Shown here: positions 1 through 5,366 of the stretch, in pieces
Position numbering within the stretch: position 1 is the stretch's first letter
Layout of the letters: each line of letters opens with the position of its first letter
From: Oligoflexales bacterium
GTDB taxonomy: Bacteria; Bdellovibrionota_B; Oligoflexia; Oligoflexales; CACXFL01
Direction of reading: 5' to 3'
Length of the DNA: 5,366 bases
NCBI GenBank assembly: GCA_028282865.1
Contig: JANQHA010000332.1
Coordinates: 1 to 5,366, forward strand
Made by a program: the position numbers and the translations under genes
The notes under the pieces: model-generated
Databases searched by the model: none
Told to the model about the DNA's origin: nothing
Seen by the model: only the letters and a program-made list of their open reading frames with translations

Positions 1-1
1 G

Positions 2-40
2 ATTACTGAGGAAGAGCTTAATTGGGATGGCCTTAATTAA
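2..40 (+). CDS. Possible 3' end of an upstream gene (partial)
   Basis: The frame beginning at base 2 is open from the window edge and encodes a short acidic, hydrophilic peptide (ITEEELNWDGLN) ending in TAA at 38-40, 40 bases before the next gene. This looks like the C-terminus of a gene on the same strand. A second open frame (3-74, ending TAG) also runs in from the edge, so the choice is not certain. Twelve codons do not allow a family call. Confidence 0.25.
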   Translation: MTEEELNWDGLN

Positions 41-80
41 TTGTTTTTCGACGTGTAACCTTCAGCTTGGGTAGGTAAGT

Positions 81-545
81 ATGGATATTAAGAACACAAT
101 TTTATTAAAATCAATTTCATTATTTAAATGCCCGATGGCTTTGTTTATAGGGGCGAGTATTCATGAGCTTACTAGCAAACGGGCTGTCGTGAAGGTTCCG
201 CTTGGTTTTCGTAACCGAAATCCTTATGGTTCCATGTTCCTTGGCGCGCTAACATCTGGTGCTGATATTGCCGGATCTTTAGCAGCTTATACTGCCACTA
301 GGGAAGCGAATATTAAATCTTCTGTTTTATTTAAAGACATGCACGCTCAGTTCAATAAAAAAGTTTTATCATCCGCGTACTTTGTATGTGAAGATGTTCC
401 AAAGGTACGTGGTCTGATCGAGAAGGGCGCGACTGAGCTAGGGACCCCTCAGAGTTGTAAGGTCACGGTTAAGTGCGTTTCCAATGTAGAGTCCGATGAG
501 ATACTTGCAATATTTAATATGACTTTATCTGTAAAAGTTGGCTGA
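81..545 (+). CDS. DUF4442 / hotdog-fold thioesterase-like protein
   Basis: A 154-residue protein with the layout of the DUF4442 branch of hotdog-fold proteins, relatives of PaaI/YiiD-type acyl-CoA thioesterases. The key segment is N47-P48-Y49-G50-S51-M52 followed by a small-residue helix (about 51-70, with D62). This matches the family pattern of Asn, Gly and a long central helix wrapped by a beta sheet. A later strand (about 84-97, FKDMHAQFNKKV) fits the family's next conserved block. No signal peptide or membrane segment is seen, so it is probably cytoplasmic and multimeric. The length is normal for a single hotdog domain. The ATG is preceded by AGG at 73-75 with a 5-base spacer. It may hydrolyse an acyl thioester, but DUF4442 substrates are mostly unknown and the neighbours give no clue. 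The fold call is fairly firm and the activity is inferred. Confidence 0.72.
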   Translation: MDIKNTILLKSISLFKCPMALFIGASIHELTSKRAVVKVPLGFRNRNPYGSMFLGALTSGADIAGSLAAYTATREANIKSSVLFKDMHAQFNKKVLSSAYFVCEDVPKVRGLIEKGATELGTPQSCKVTVKCVSNVESDEILAIFNMTLSVKVG

Positions 546-559
546 CACAGGACCAGCAA

Positions 560-584
560 GGTGTTGCGACATTATCGTAGCGCC
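560..584 (+). terminator. 3' hairpin after the DUF4442 gene
   Basis: Bases 560-569 pair with 575-584 around a five-base loop (CATTA), giving ten continuous pairs of which three are G-U. Because the G-U pairs become C/A mismatches on the opposite strand, the hairpin is stable only in + strand RNA, and it sits 14 bases after the stop of the gene at 81-545. No T-run follows directly, so it may be a weak or factor-assisted terminator or an mRNA 3'-end stabiliser. Confidence 0.35.
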
Positions 585-605
585 AGCCATGTAGTCTTAA
601 TCAAT

Positions 606-621
606 AAAATCTATAGATTTT
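606..621. repeat. Perfect 16-bp AT-rich palindrome
   Basis: AAAATCTA is followed directly by its reverse complement TAGATTTT, with no spacer. It lies about 50 bases upstream of the FKBP start and overlaps the place where a -35 box would fall. The spacerless two-fold symmetry suits a dimeric regulator, but AT-rich palindromes also arise by chance, and part of it could serve as a T-rich tail for the hairpin upstream. Confidence 0.4.
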
Positions 622-642
622 TATCATCCTATCATTCATAAT
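614..642 (+). promoter_or_regulatory. Tentative sigma-70-type promoter for the FKBP gene
   Basis: CATAAT at 637-642 matches five of six bases of the -10 consensus. TAGATT at 614-619 matches three of six -35 bases with a 17-base spacer. Transcription would begin near 649 and give a 5' leader of about 20 bases. The -35 box is weak and lies inside the palindrome at 606-621. Confidence 0.3.
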
Positions 643-657
643 CGGGGCTTACTCATT

Positions 658-662
658 GGGAG
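658..662 (+). promoter_or_regulatory. Shine-Dalgarno of the FKBP gene
   Basis: GGGAG lies 7 bases before the ATG at 670. This is a good ribosome-binding arrangement and supports that start and its signal peptide. Confidence 0.6.
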
Positions 663-669
663 ATAAGTT

Positions 670-1149
670 ATGCGAAGTTATTTACCAGTTTTCATCGTTT
701 GTTTGATTGCAATGACTAGCTGTGATAAGTGTTCAAGCTCGAAGGGTAATAAGGCACCGGATTCGGAGGCAGCTATGACGGACGTGGTTAAACGAGCAGA
801 TGTTGTTGAGGCGATAGCATCGAAAGAGTTTAGAATGATTGATGATAAAGAAGGTGATGGTGATGCGGTAGATTCTGGAAAGACTGCTTCTGTTCACTAT
901 ACCGGATGGTTGGTAGATGGTAAGAAGTTTGATAGCAGTCGTGATAGAGGTCAGCCTTTTTCTTTTCAACTCGGTGCCCAGATGGTTATAAAGGGCTGGG
1001 ATGAAGGAGTTAAAGGTATGAAGCCAGGCGGTAGGCGTATCTTGGTGATTCCTCCCGAAATGGGCTACGGAGACCGGGCTGTTGGCGGGGGGCTTATACC
1101 TGCGAATTCTACTTTGGTTTTTGATGTTGAATTAGTTTCGTTTCAATAG
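670..1149 (+). CDS. FKBP-type peptidyl-prolyl cis-trans isomerase, lipoprotein
   Basis: A 159-residue protein that isomerises Xaa-Pro bonds during protein folding, here predicted outside the cytoplasm. The N-terminus is a short lipoprotein signal: a hydrophobic stretch (5-15), then MTSC with Cys18 as the expected lipidated residue. A polar linker covers about 19-60, followed by one FKBP domain (about 64-159). Spacing from human FKBP12 places the pocket residues at Y77, F87, D88, R93, F97, V106, I107, W110 and Y133, with F151 one residue off register. The active site is therefore intact; the FKBP12 His87 position is not conserved. Asp19 directly follows the lipid Cys, which in enterobacteria keeps lipoproteins in the inner membrane; whether that rule holds here is unknown. 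Cys21 makes a CxxC with Cys18. The gene appears to be transcribed alone and converges with the operon to its right. Confidence 0.93.
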   Translation: MRSYLPVFIVCLIAMTSCDKCSSSKGNKAPDSEAAMTDVVKRADVVEAIASKEFRMIDDKEGDGDAVDSGKTASVHYTGWLVDGKKFDSSRDRGQPFSFQLGAQMVIKGWDEGVKGMKPGGRRILVIPPEMGYGDRAVGGGLIPANSTLVFDVELVSFQ

Positions 1150-1160
1150 TAATCGCGGGG

Positions 1161-1195
1161 AGCTTTGGGGCCCTTAAGGTTCCAACGCTTCTTCT
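1161..1195 (+). terminator. Candidate intrinsic terminator of the FKBP gene
   Basis: Bases 1165-1172 (TTGGGGCC) pair with 1178-1185 (GGTTCCAA) around a CTTAA loop, with two G-U pairs. AGC at 1161-1163 extends the stem with GCT at 1187-1189 after one mismatch. A T-rich stretch (TTCTTCT, 1189-1195) follows. The G-U pairs make it stronger in + strand RNA. It starts 12 bases after the FKBP stop, between two convergent genes. I see no comparable hairpin with a T-tail for the opposing operon. Confidence 0.42.
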
Positions 1196-1218
1196 GTCGA
1201 GAGATACGGTTCGTCTTT

Positions 1219-2499
1219 TCAAATAAGATTTTTACTACGGTACCTAGCTGATGACGATAGTTTTCCGGCTAGGGACTGAGCAAGATCTAGTTCTGATGCT
1301 AATGTGCAGTCAAAGATTCCAGGGTCGTCGCTACCGATCGAAACAGGTAGCCCATATTTTTTGAACTTCACAAGTGGGTGTCTTTGGTCCAAAGGTGCAT
1401 CCGTCAGAATTGAATTGGAAGTTGGACAGCTTTCGATGATAATTTTCGTTTTTGATAGATTGCTTAAGATCGCATGCTGCAGTTGATTAAATTGCTCGAG
1501 GTATTCTGGAGTGTAGTGGACACTAAGCATGTCATCTGGCTGCTTTGACTCTAAACTACGCAACTCTTTTGTGATGTCGGATGAACTCAACTCCACACCA
1601 TTTTCTGACAGCCAGTGATTGTTTTCTTTTAACCAGATCAAATGATCAAAGCGTTCACTAACAGTTTCGTTTCCTTCAGACCCCAGCAGGATACTAGAAT
1701 CAAGTCCCAGTGATGCTGCGTGGCCGAGCCTGTGCGCGCCAATTGATACTGCTTGGTGCACCCACCTTACGGAACTGCAAAGGCTTAGGTGGCTGTACTG
1801 CTCTCCAACGTGGTATAAAATGGCTAGGGAGGACTTAGGCTCTCTAGAATTGTTTTGAGCAACCCTGGCCAAGCTCTCGGAGATAGATTTAGGTGGATGT
1901 CCTTCCTCTGACGCACAGAGATCTATGGCAACAATATAGGAACGGTAACTCGGGTGTGCATCTAGCCAACTATGTAAAACTTCATATAGCCTATTAAATA
2001 TTTCAGGTTGCCTCGGGATACTCATAACAAGGCTGGGCTGAATTTCTTTTTGGTAGGCGTTTTCCTTATCTATTAACACATGGACCATATCTGTTAAATA
2101 CCGATCAATCTCAGAGTCATTTAGGTATGGCGGCAGAAAACAGCGGTATTCGATGAACTGTATCCCTTCATCATGATGCTTATCTATCACATGAGAAAGA
2201 ATCAAAGGTGCATGAGGTTTTAAAGGGAATAGAGCGGGCAGTAAATCAAACTTTGCCTGGAACTCGGCAAAGGTAGATCTAGTAGTTGCTAAGTAATCTT
2301 CAGCGATAGCATCGACTCCACTTTCACTAAGCCAATATGCTTCATACGAAGAAGGACGCCCAAACACCTTTCGGTAGCGATGATCGAACAGGTCTAGCAT
2401 GTTACTATCTAGCTCAGAGTCCCGGCCTAAGATCCAGATATCCTTTGGACTTAGACAACCATATAAGTGGACGTGTAGATCAACTAACTCAGCGCTCAT
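1219..2499 (-). CDS. Adenosine deaminase family protein with a large insertion
   Basis: A 426-residue metal-dependent deaminase of the adenosine deaminase (ADA) superfamily, presumably cytoplasmic and acting in purine salvage. The metal and catalytic set is complete: H9-x-H11, H230 and E233 (HVGE), H260 (RLGH) and D391-D392 (SDDP). CPTSN begins at C358. The Cys-to-Asp spacing of 33 equals that of mouse ADA (C262-D295). Two things are odd. From H260 to C358 is 98 residues against 24 in mouse ADA, so about 74 residues are inserted. The residue at mouse Asp19 is Tyr13. The substrate may therefore be adenosine, a nucleotide or another aminopurine. For the start, AGGAGG (2504-2509) is one base from a GTG at 2502 but four from the ATG at 2499, so I prefer the ATG; it overlaps the upstream stop as TGATG. 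It is the last gene of the operon. Confidence 0.88.
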   Translation of the reverse strand: MSAELVDLHVHLYGCLSPKDIWILGRDSELDSNMLDLFDHRYRKVFGRPSSYEAYWLSESGVDAIAEDYLATTRSTFAEFQAKFDLLPALFPLKPHAPLILSHVIDKHHDEGIQFIEYRCFLPPYLNDSEIDRYLTDMVHVLIDKENAYQKEIQPSLVMSIPRQPEIFNRLYEVLHSWLDAHPSYRSYIVAIDLCASEEGHPPKSISESLARVAQNNSREPKSSLAILYHVGEQYSHLSLCSSVRWVHQAVSIGAHRLGHAASLGLDSSILLGSEGNETVSERFDHLIWLKENNHWLSENGVELSSSDITKELRSLESKQPDDMLSVHYTPEYLEQFNQLQHAILSNLSKTKIIIESCPTSNSILTDAPLDQRHPLVKFKKYGLPVSIGSDDPGIFDCTLASELDLAQSLAGKLSSSARYRSKNLI

Positions 2500-3926
2500 C
2501 ACGCCTCCTGCCGGTTTAAGATATCTTTTAGCTCGGGCTCAGAGTACTTCACAAAAGCCACTGGTGAGTGTTCTACGTTCCATAAGCCCGGGGGCATGCC
2601 CTTACTCTTTTTGATATGTTGCTTGCGTGTATAGTAAACTTCTCCTGAAAAGTCGTTACGTAATTTTGAAAAATGAAGAGCCAAGATAGCTGCGTCCCTA
2701 AAAACCTTCTCTGGTAGCATCGTTTTACGAAACTTGGAGCCATCAACTATCACGTGAGACCCAGTGACACCGACTGCATGAATCCAAAAATCATTCGACT
2801 TTGCTTGCTTGGTCAATCTGTCATTCTCAGCTGCACCCTTACCGACTAAAATCCTAGTGTTGTCGGTGCTAAGGTAGAGCTTGTATGGTTTTTTCTCAAG
2901 GTACTGGACTTTTGCCCGACCGGTTTTTGCTGGGGCACTAATTTTATGCCTCGACAAAATATCGAGGGACTCTTGCTCCGAAATAGTATGATCTAGCAGA
3001 TACTGCAGGTCTTTTTCTATTTCTGCGATGTCTTTCAAGCAGCATTGTTTTTGTTGTTCTTGGGAGGTTATTGAGAGCTTCATTTTTTTGTGCTTACGGT
3101 GGTATTCATTAACATTTTCTCCGATACTTTTGTTCGGATTCAATTCTATTGTTATTGATTCATTTGAACGGCTTTGTTCTGGTGAAAGAAGTAAGCAATG
3201 ATCGCCGTCTGTCGCCAGGTAGGCGTACTCCTCTAATAGCTTCGTTTGCTCTTGCCAATTGCTCAGGTCGCTACTTGAAATCGACTTAGCTTCGATCTTG
3301 TCCAGCGACTTTTTAAGAGTTCTTAGTCGACGCCTCATTTTTTGGATAGCAGATCTCTGGGAAGCGGATTTTACTGAAGCTGTATCTTTCGATGATTGAT
3401 CCTGAGGTTCTAGAGACTCGTCGGCATTTGTTCTTATCGATTCAATCAGTGGACCTGTCATATCTTTAAGGTTTTTGAAGTTAAAGTTGTCTTGGTCGAT
3501 GTCTTTTCTCTTTGTGTACATGCCCTTAGTAGACCACCTAAGGTAGGAGGATTCGTTGTCTCTATCAATCAACTCCAGCTCCGGTGGCTTGGTGCCGTGT
3601 AGGGCGATCATCCAGCCATCACCCTGCGCCGAAGGCCTGTTTAGCTCGATAACGTAGCTCTTCGACTCAGAGTCATAGCTAATAGAGTTTAGCATCATGC
3701 CGTTTAAGTTTTTTCGAAGGATTTGGGTTAGAGATCCAGGTTTGATGATGAATTTTGGCTTATTGCTAGTTAGAGAAATGCCTTTTGTCATTTGGTTTAC
3801 GTCGATGGTTAGAAAGAGTTTTTTTGCCATCTGCGGTAGTAGGGGAGCTGGCGAGAGCTGCCATATAATTCGATGGTCATGGGTTTCCCAGATTTTAAGA
3901 GACCTGAATTTAGTGGTATCGCTCAT
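2499..3926 (-). CDS. NFACT-family protein (RqcH/Rqc2-like), shortened
   Basis: A 475-residue protein with the NFACT layout. A divergent NFACT-N region (about 18-135) comes first, then a polar linker (about 140-190), a basic coiled coil (about 190-215), a beta-rich middle piece, a second coiled coil (about 272-315) and a clear NFACT-R/DUF814 domain (about 345-470). The NFACT-R marks are VGKG..END.L, K..D.W.HA, GSHV at 389-392 and a C-terminal KGMPPG. Family members such as B. subtilis RqcH bind stalled large ribosomal subunits and add C-terminal alanine tails. This protein is about 95 residues shorter than RqcH. The helix-hairpin-helix region seems absent, and the RqcH Asp97-Arg98 pair aligns with S88-K89, so tailing activity is doubtful. 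The start forms an ATGA overlap with the upstream stop and has no clear Shine-Dalgarno, so translation is probably coupled. The family call is firm; the function is inferred. Confidence 0.87.
   Translation of the reverse strand: MSDTTKFRSLKIWETHDHRIIWQLSPAPLLPQMAKKLFLTIDVNQMTKGISLTSNKPKFIIKPGSLTQILRKNLNGMMLNSISYDSESKSYVIELNRPSAQGDGWMIALHGTKPPELELIDRDNESSYLRWSTKGMYTKRKDIDQDNFNFKNLKDMTGPLIESIRTNADESLEPQDQSSKDTASVKSASQRSAIQKMRRRLRTLKKSLDKIEAKSISSSDLSNWQEQTKLLEEYAYLATDGDHCLLLSPEQSRSNESITIELNPNKSIGENVNEYHRKHKKMKLSITSQEQQKQCCLKDIAEIEKDLQYLLDHTISEQESLDILSRHKISAPAKTGRAKVQYLEKKPYKLYLSTDNTRILVGKGAAENDRLTKQAKSNDFWIHAVGVTGSHVIVDGSKFRKTMLPEKVFRDAAILALHFSKLRNDFSGEVYYTRKQHIKKSKGMPPGLWNVEHSPVAFVKYSEPELKDILNRQEA
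2504..2509 (-). promoter_or_regulatory. Strong Shine-Dalgarno deciding the deaminase start
   Basis: On the - strand this reads AGGAGG, the best ribosome-binding site in the window, and lies inside the last codons of the NFACT gene. The four-base spacing to ATG 2499 is tight but workable. The one-base spacing to GTG 2502 is not, so the longer version with an extra Met is less likely. Confidence 0.6.
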
Positions 3927-4585
3927 TTTGTTTCTACTATTTTTCTAGCATATGCATTGGTGGCTTTGAGTGCTTCCGAGGCTTTTCGTTTGGCTGCCGC
4001 AAACTCGCTGCCATGAGTATCCTCTTTTATACATAGGGGCTCGCCGTAGACAACAGAAACCTTGGCAAATGGCTTTGGAATCATTGAGTGATCCCAGCTT
4101 CTCGTTAGTATCCAGCAGCGGTCAGCCGAGATTGCAAGCGGTAGTATTGGCATAGAGGTATTCCTAGCTAGATCTACAACTCCCGATTTAAGCTTGTGCC
4201 TTGGTCCGGTCGGGCCATCGACGGTGAAAGCTGCTTTAAGTCCAAGGGCTGCTTGATTATATAGTTCATCGCGGGCCTCTGCACCGCCCCTTGATGTACT
4301 TCCCCTTACAGGTGTAAAGCCAAGCTTCCTACCAATATAAGTAATAATCTCTCCATCGTTGGACTGGCTGATCATTGGGGTTATTCCCTGATGAGGGTGA
4401 GAAGCTACTGCTGTAAAAAAATGCTCATGCCATAATGCATAGATGAAACTGCTGTTTGGGTGCATGGATTTTGCTTTTATAAGGTTTTCTTGCTGAAAAA
4501 ACTGGACCCGATAGGTAGATGTTAATAATCGAAAGATTATGTAAGATAAAAAGCATAAGCACCATAGTTTGAATTTTGAATACAT
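3923..4585 (-). CDS. DUF374 lysophospholipid acyltransferase-like protein
   Basis: A 220-residue protein of the DUF374 (COG2121) branch of the lysophospholipid acyltransferase superfamily. It has an N-terminal hydrophobic anchor (about 7-24) and a cytoplasmic-side domain. Family blocks are in order: WHEHF (52-56), SQSNDGE (73-79, replacing the HX4D site of PlsC-type enzymes), RGSTSRGG (94-101), DGPTGPRH (123-130) and SWDHSMIPKPF (163-173). It probably moves an acyl chain onto a membrane lipid. As I recall, the Helicobacter lipid A acyltransferase LpxJ belongs to this family, so lipid A modification is one option. An in-frame ATG at 4639 would add 18 basic residues. I prefer 4585 because AAAGG lies five bases upstream and it begins one base after the transglycosylase stop. 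The gene sits between a peptidoglycan enzyme and the NFACT gene in one operon. Confidence 0.88.
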   Translation of the reverse strand: MYSKFKLWCLCFLSYIIFRLLTSTYRVQFFQQENLIKAKSMHPNSSFIYALWHEHFFTAVASHPHQGITPMISQSNDGEIITYIGRKLGFTPVRGSTSRGGAEARDELYNQAALGLKAAFTVDGPTGPRHKLKSGVVDLARNTSMPILPLAISADRCWILTRSWDHSMIPKPFAKVSVVYGEPLCIKEDTHGSEFAAAKRKASEALKATNAYARKIVETK

Positions 4586-4586
4586 C

Positions 4587-5366
4587 TTAACCTTTATTGT
4601 ACGATTCAGTTTGATCCGTCTCTTCGTCGATAAGCTCATCTTCTAACAAACTATCCATATCAATCTCGGTATCGTCTTCAAGTTGCTCCAGTTCGTCGGT
4701 TTCGAACTGAGGCGTTAGTCGCTGTTGAATGACTTCTTGGTAGCTGTTAACTGGTCTACCAAAGTTTCCAGTCGCCAAACATGCTAGCCACTGATCTTTA
4801 GTGATATAGTTGCTTCGCATCATTTTTGTCACGATGTTAGTAAACCTTTTGTGGCCAAACTCGGTAAGATTCTTACGTCTTAAGCCTACAGACCAACCAT
4901 TTGGGCTAGGTATGACTAGGGTCAAGTGCGCAGCTTGGGGGATTGTGAGCAGCTCTGGTTTTGTTTGGAAGTAATGCCATGATGCATTTTTGATGCCGTA
5001 TACACCATCGCCAAACTCCGCTAGATTGATATACCACTCTAAGATTTGGGTTTTACTTATAAGTTGTTCGGTTAACAGTGCTCCAAGGGCCTCTCTAGAT
5101 TTACGAATGATATTTTTGTTTCTGTCTAAAAAAGCCATTTTTACGACCTGTTGAGTGATAGTCGAACCGCCGCGGGCAAACCTCTTTTTTCTGATATTGG
5201 TTTGTAGGCTTTTCCACATCTCCTCAAAGTCTAGCCCATGATGCTGGTAGAATTTAGCGTCTTCTGAAACCACGATTGCGTATAACAGGTGTTGAGACAC
5301 GTTGTGAACCGAAATCCAGCCGGGTTTTTCTGGACCAACCTCAGCCATTACTTCGCCTTTTTTCCT
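4587..5366 (-). CDS. mtgA: Monofunctional peptidoglycan glycosyltransferase (GT51), probably 5'-partial
   Basis: A GT51 transglycosylase that polymerises lipid II into glycan strands at the periplasmic face. Counting from the ATG at 5348, the motifs are EDAKFYQHHG with catalytic Glu29, GGSTITQQ (60-67), RKSRE (82-86) and KTQILEWYIN (99-108), followed by AEFGDGVYGI. No penicillin-binding transpeptidase domain follows, so it is of the MtgA type. The frame stays open to the window edge for six more codons, and the usual N-terminal membrane anchor is missing, so the gene most likely starts to the right of the window. An AAAAAAGG seven bases before the ATG leaves the internal start possible, which would give an anchorless 253-residue protein. 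After the domain comes a tail (215-253) with 18 Asp/Glu in 39 residues, not typical of MtgA. It is the first visible gene of a four-gene operon; the next gene starts after a one-base gap. Confidence 0.9.
   Translation of the reverse strand, partial: RKKGEVMAEVGPEKPGWISVHNVSQHLLYAIVVSEDAKFYQHHGLDFEEMWKSLQTNIRKKRFARGGSTITQQVVKMAFLDRNKNIIRKSREALGALLTEQLISKTQILEWYINLAEFGDGVYGIKNASWHYFQTKPELLTIPQAAHLTLVIPSPNGWSVGLRRKNLTEFGHKRFTNIVTKMMRSNYITKDQWLACLATGNFGRPVNSYQEVIQQRLTPQFETDELEQLEDDTEIDMDSLLEDELIDEETDQTESYNKG
4591..4595 (-). promoter_or_regulatory. Shine-Dalgarno deciding the DUF374 start
   Basis: On the - strand this reads AAAGG, five bases before the ATG at 4585 and within the last codons of the transglycosylase gene. 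The alternative ATG at 4639 has only AGAAG next to it and would overlap the acidic-tail coding region by 53 bases. Confidence 0.5.

Noticed and set aside
733..969. Open frame of 78 codons on the - strand inside the FKBP gene
   Set aside because: It lies wholly opposite a clearly recognised FKBP domain, and its translation shows no domain or motif.
1150..1218. Terminator for the - strand operon in the convergent gap
   Set aside because: Read on the - strand, the hairpin loses its G-U pairs to C/A mismatches and has no T-run after it, so I do not call one.
1304..1486. Short + strand frame opposite the deaminase
   Set aside because: It is antisense to the conserved CPTSN and SDDP region of the deaminase; the codon constraint there explains the open frame.
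2337..2614. Two overlapping + strand frames across the deaminase/NFACT junction
   Set aside because: They cover the conserved N-terminus of the deaminase and the C-terminus of the NFACT protein in antisense. Neither resembles a known protein.
3697..3948. Hydrophobic + strand frame of 83 codons opposite the NFACT start
   Set aside because: Its hydrophobic end could suggest a small membrane protein, but it is antisense to the NFACT-N region and the operon junction and reads as a shadow.
3970..4155. Short + strand frame opposite the DUF374 gene
   Set aside because: It is antisense to the conserved WDHSMIPKPF block and has no recognisable features.
4586..4639. Longer DUF374 protein starting at ATG 4639
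   Set aside because: It would overlap the transglycosylase by 53 bases and add a basic stretch before the natural membrane anchor. The ATG at 4585 has better ribosome-binding and operon spacing.
1..5366. CRISPR array, tRNA/rRNA genes, insertion sequences, phage or defence genes
   Set aside because: I saw no spaced direct repeats, no cloverleaf or rRNA-like stretch, no transposase or integrase motifs, and no toxin-antitoxin or restriction gene on either strand.

Overview
The window is compact, gene-dense Gram-negative bacterial DNA with moderate-to-low GC by eye. The evidence for a Gram-negative is a lipoprotein FKBP isomerase, a stand-alone GT51 peptidoglycan transglycosylase and a DUF374 acyltransferase. 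An NFACT (RqcH/Rqc2-like) protein beside these is uncommon in well-known Proteobacteria. It would fit a deltaproteobacterial, Bdellovibrionota or Oligoflexia-type genome, but that placement is inference with modest confidence.

Left part, + strand (1-1160): the possible last codons of a gene that starts outside the window, then a DUF4442 hotdog-fold protein (81-545), then a 124-base gap. The gap holds a 3' hairpin, a perfect 16-bp AT-rich palindrome and a tentative promoter. It is followed by an FKBP-type peptidyl-prolyl isomerase lipoprotein (670-1149) with a hairpin terminator candidate behind it.

Right part, - strand (1219-5366): four genes run right to left with almost no space between them. 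They are a GT51 transglycosylase with an acidic tail, open to the window edge; a DUF374 lysophospholipid-acyltransferase-like protein; an NFACT protein; and an adenosine-deaminase-family protein. The junctions are a 1-base gap, an ATGA overlap and a TGATG overlap, which indicates one translationally coupled operon whose promoter lies to the right of the window. The operon converges on the FKBP gene across about 70 bases.

The first two operon genes fit envelope synthesis (glycan polymerisation and lipid acylation). The last two fit RNA/ribosome quality control and purine salvage. I see no obvious single pathway joining all four.

I found no convincing new system such as a defence locus, mobile element, CRISPR array or RNA gene. 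The most unusual signals are inside proteins. The deaminase has an insertion of about 74 residues and a Tyr where adenosine deaminase has Asp19. The NFACT protein appears to lack both the helix-hairpin-helix region and the Asp-Arg pair tied to tailing activity. The transglycosylase ends in a strongly acidic tail.
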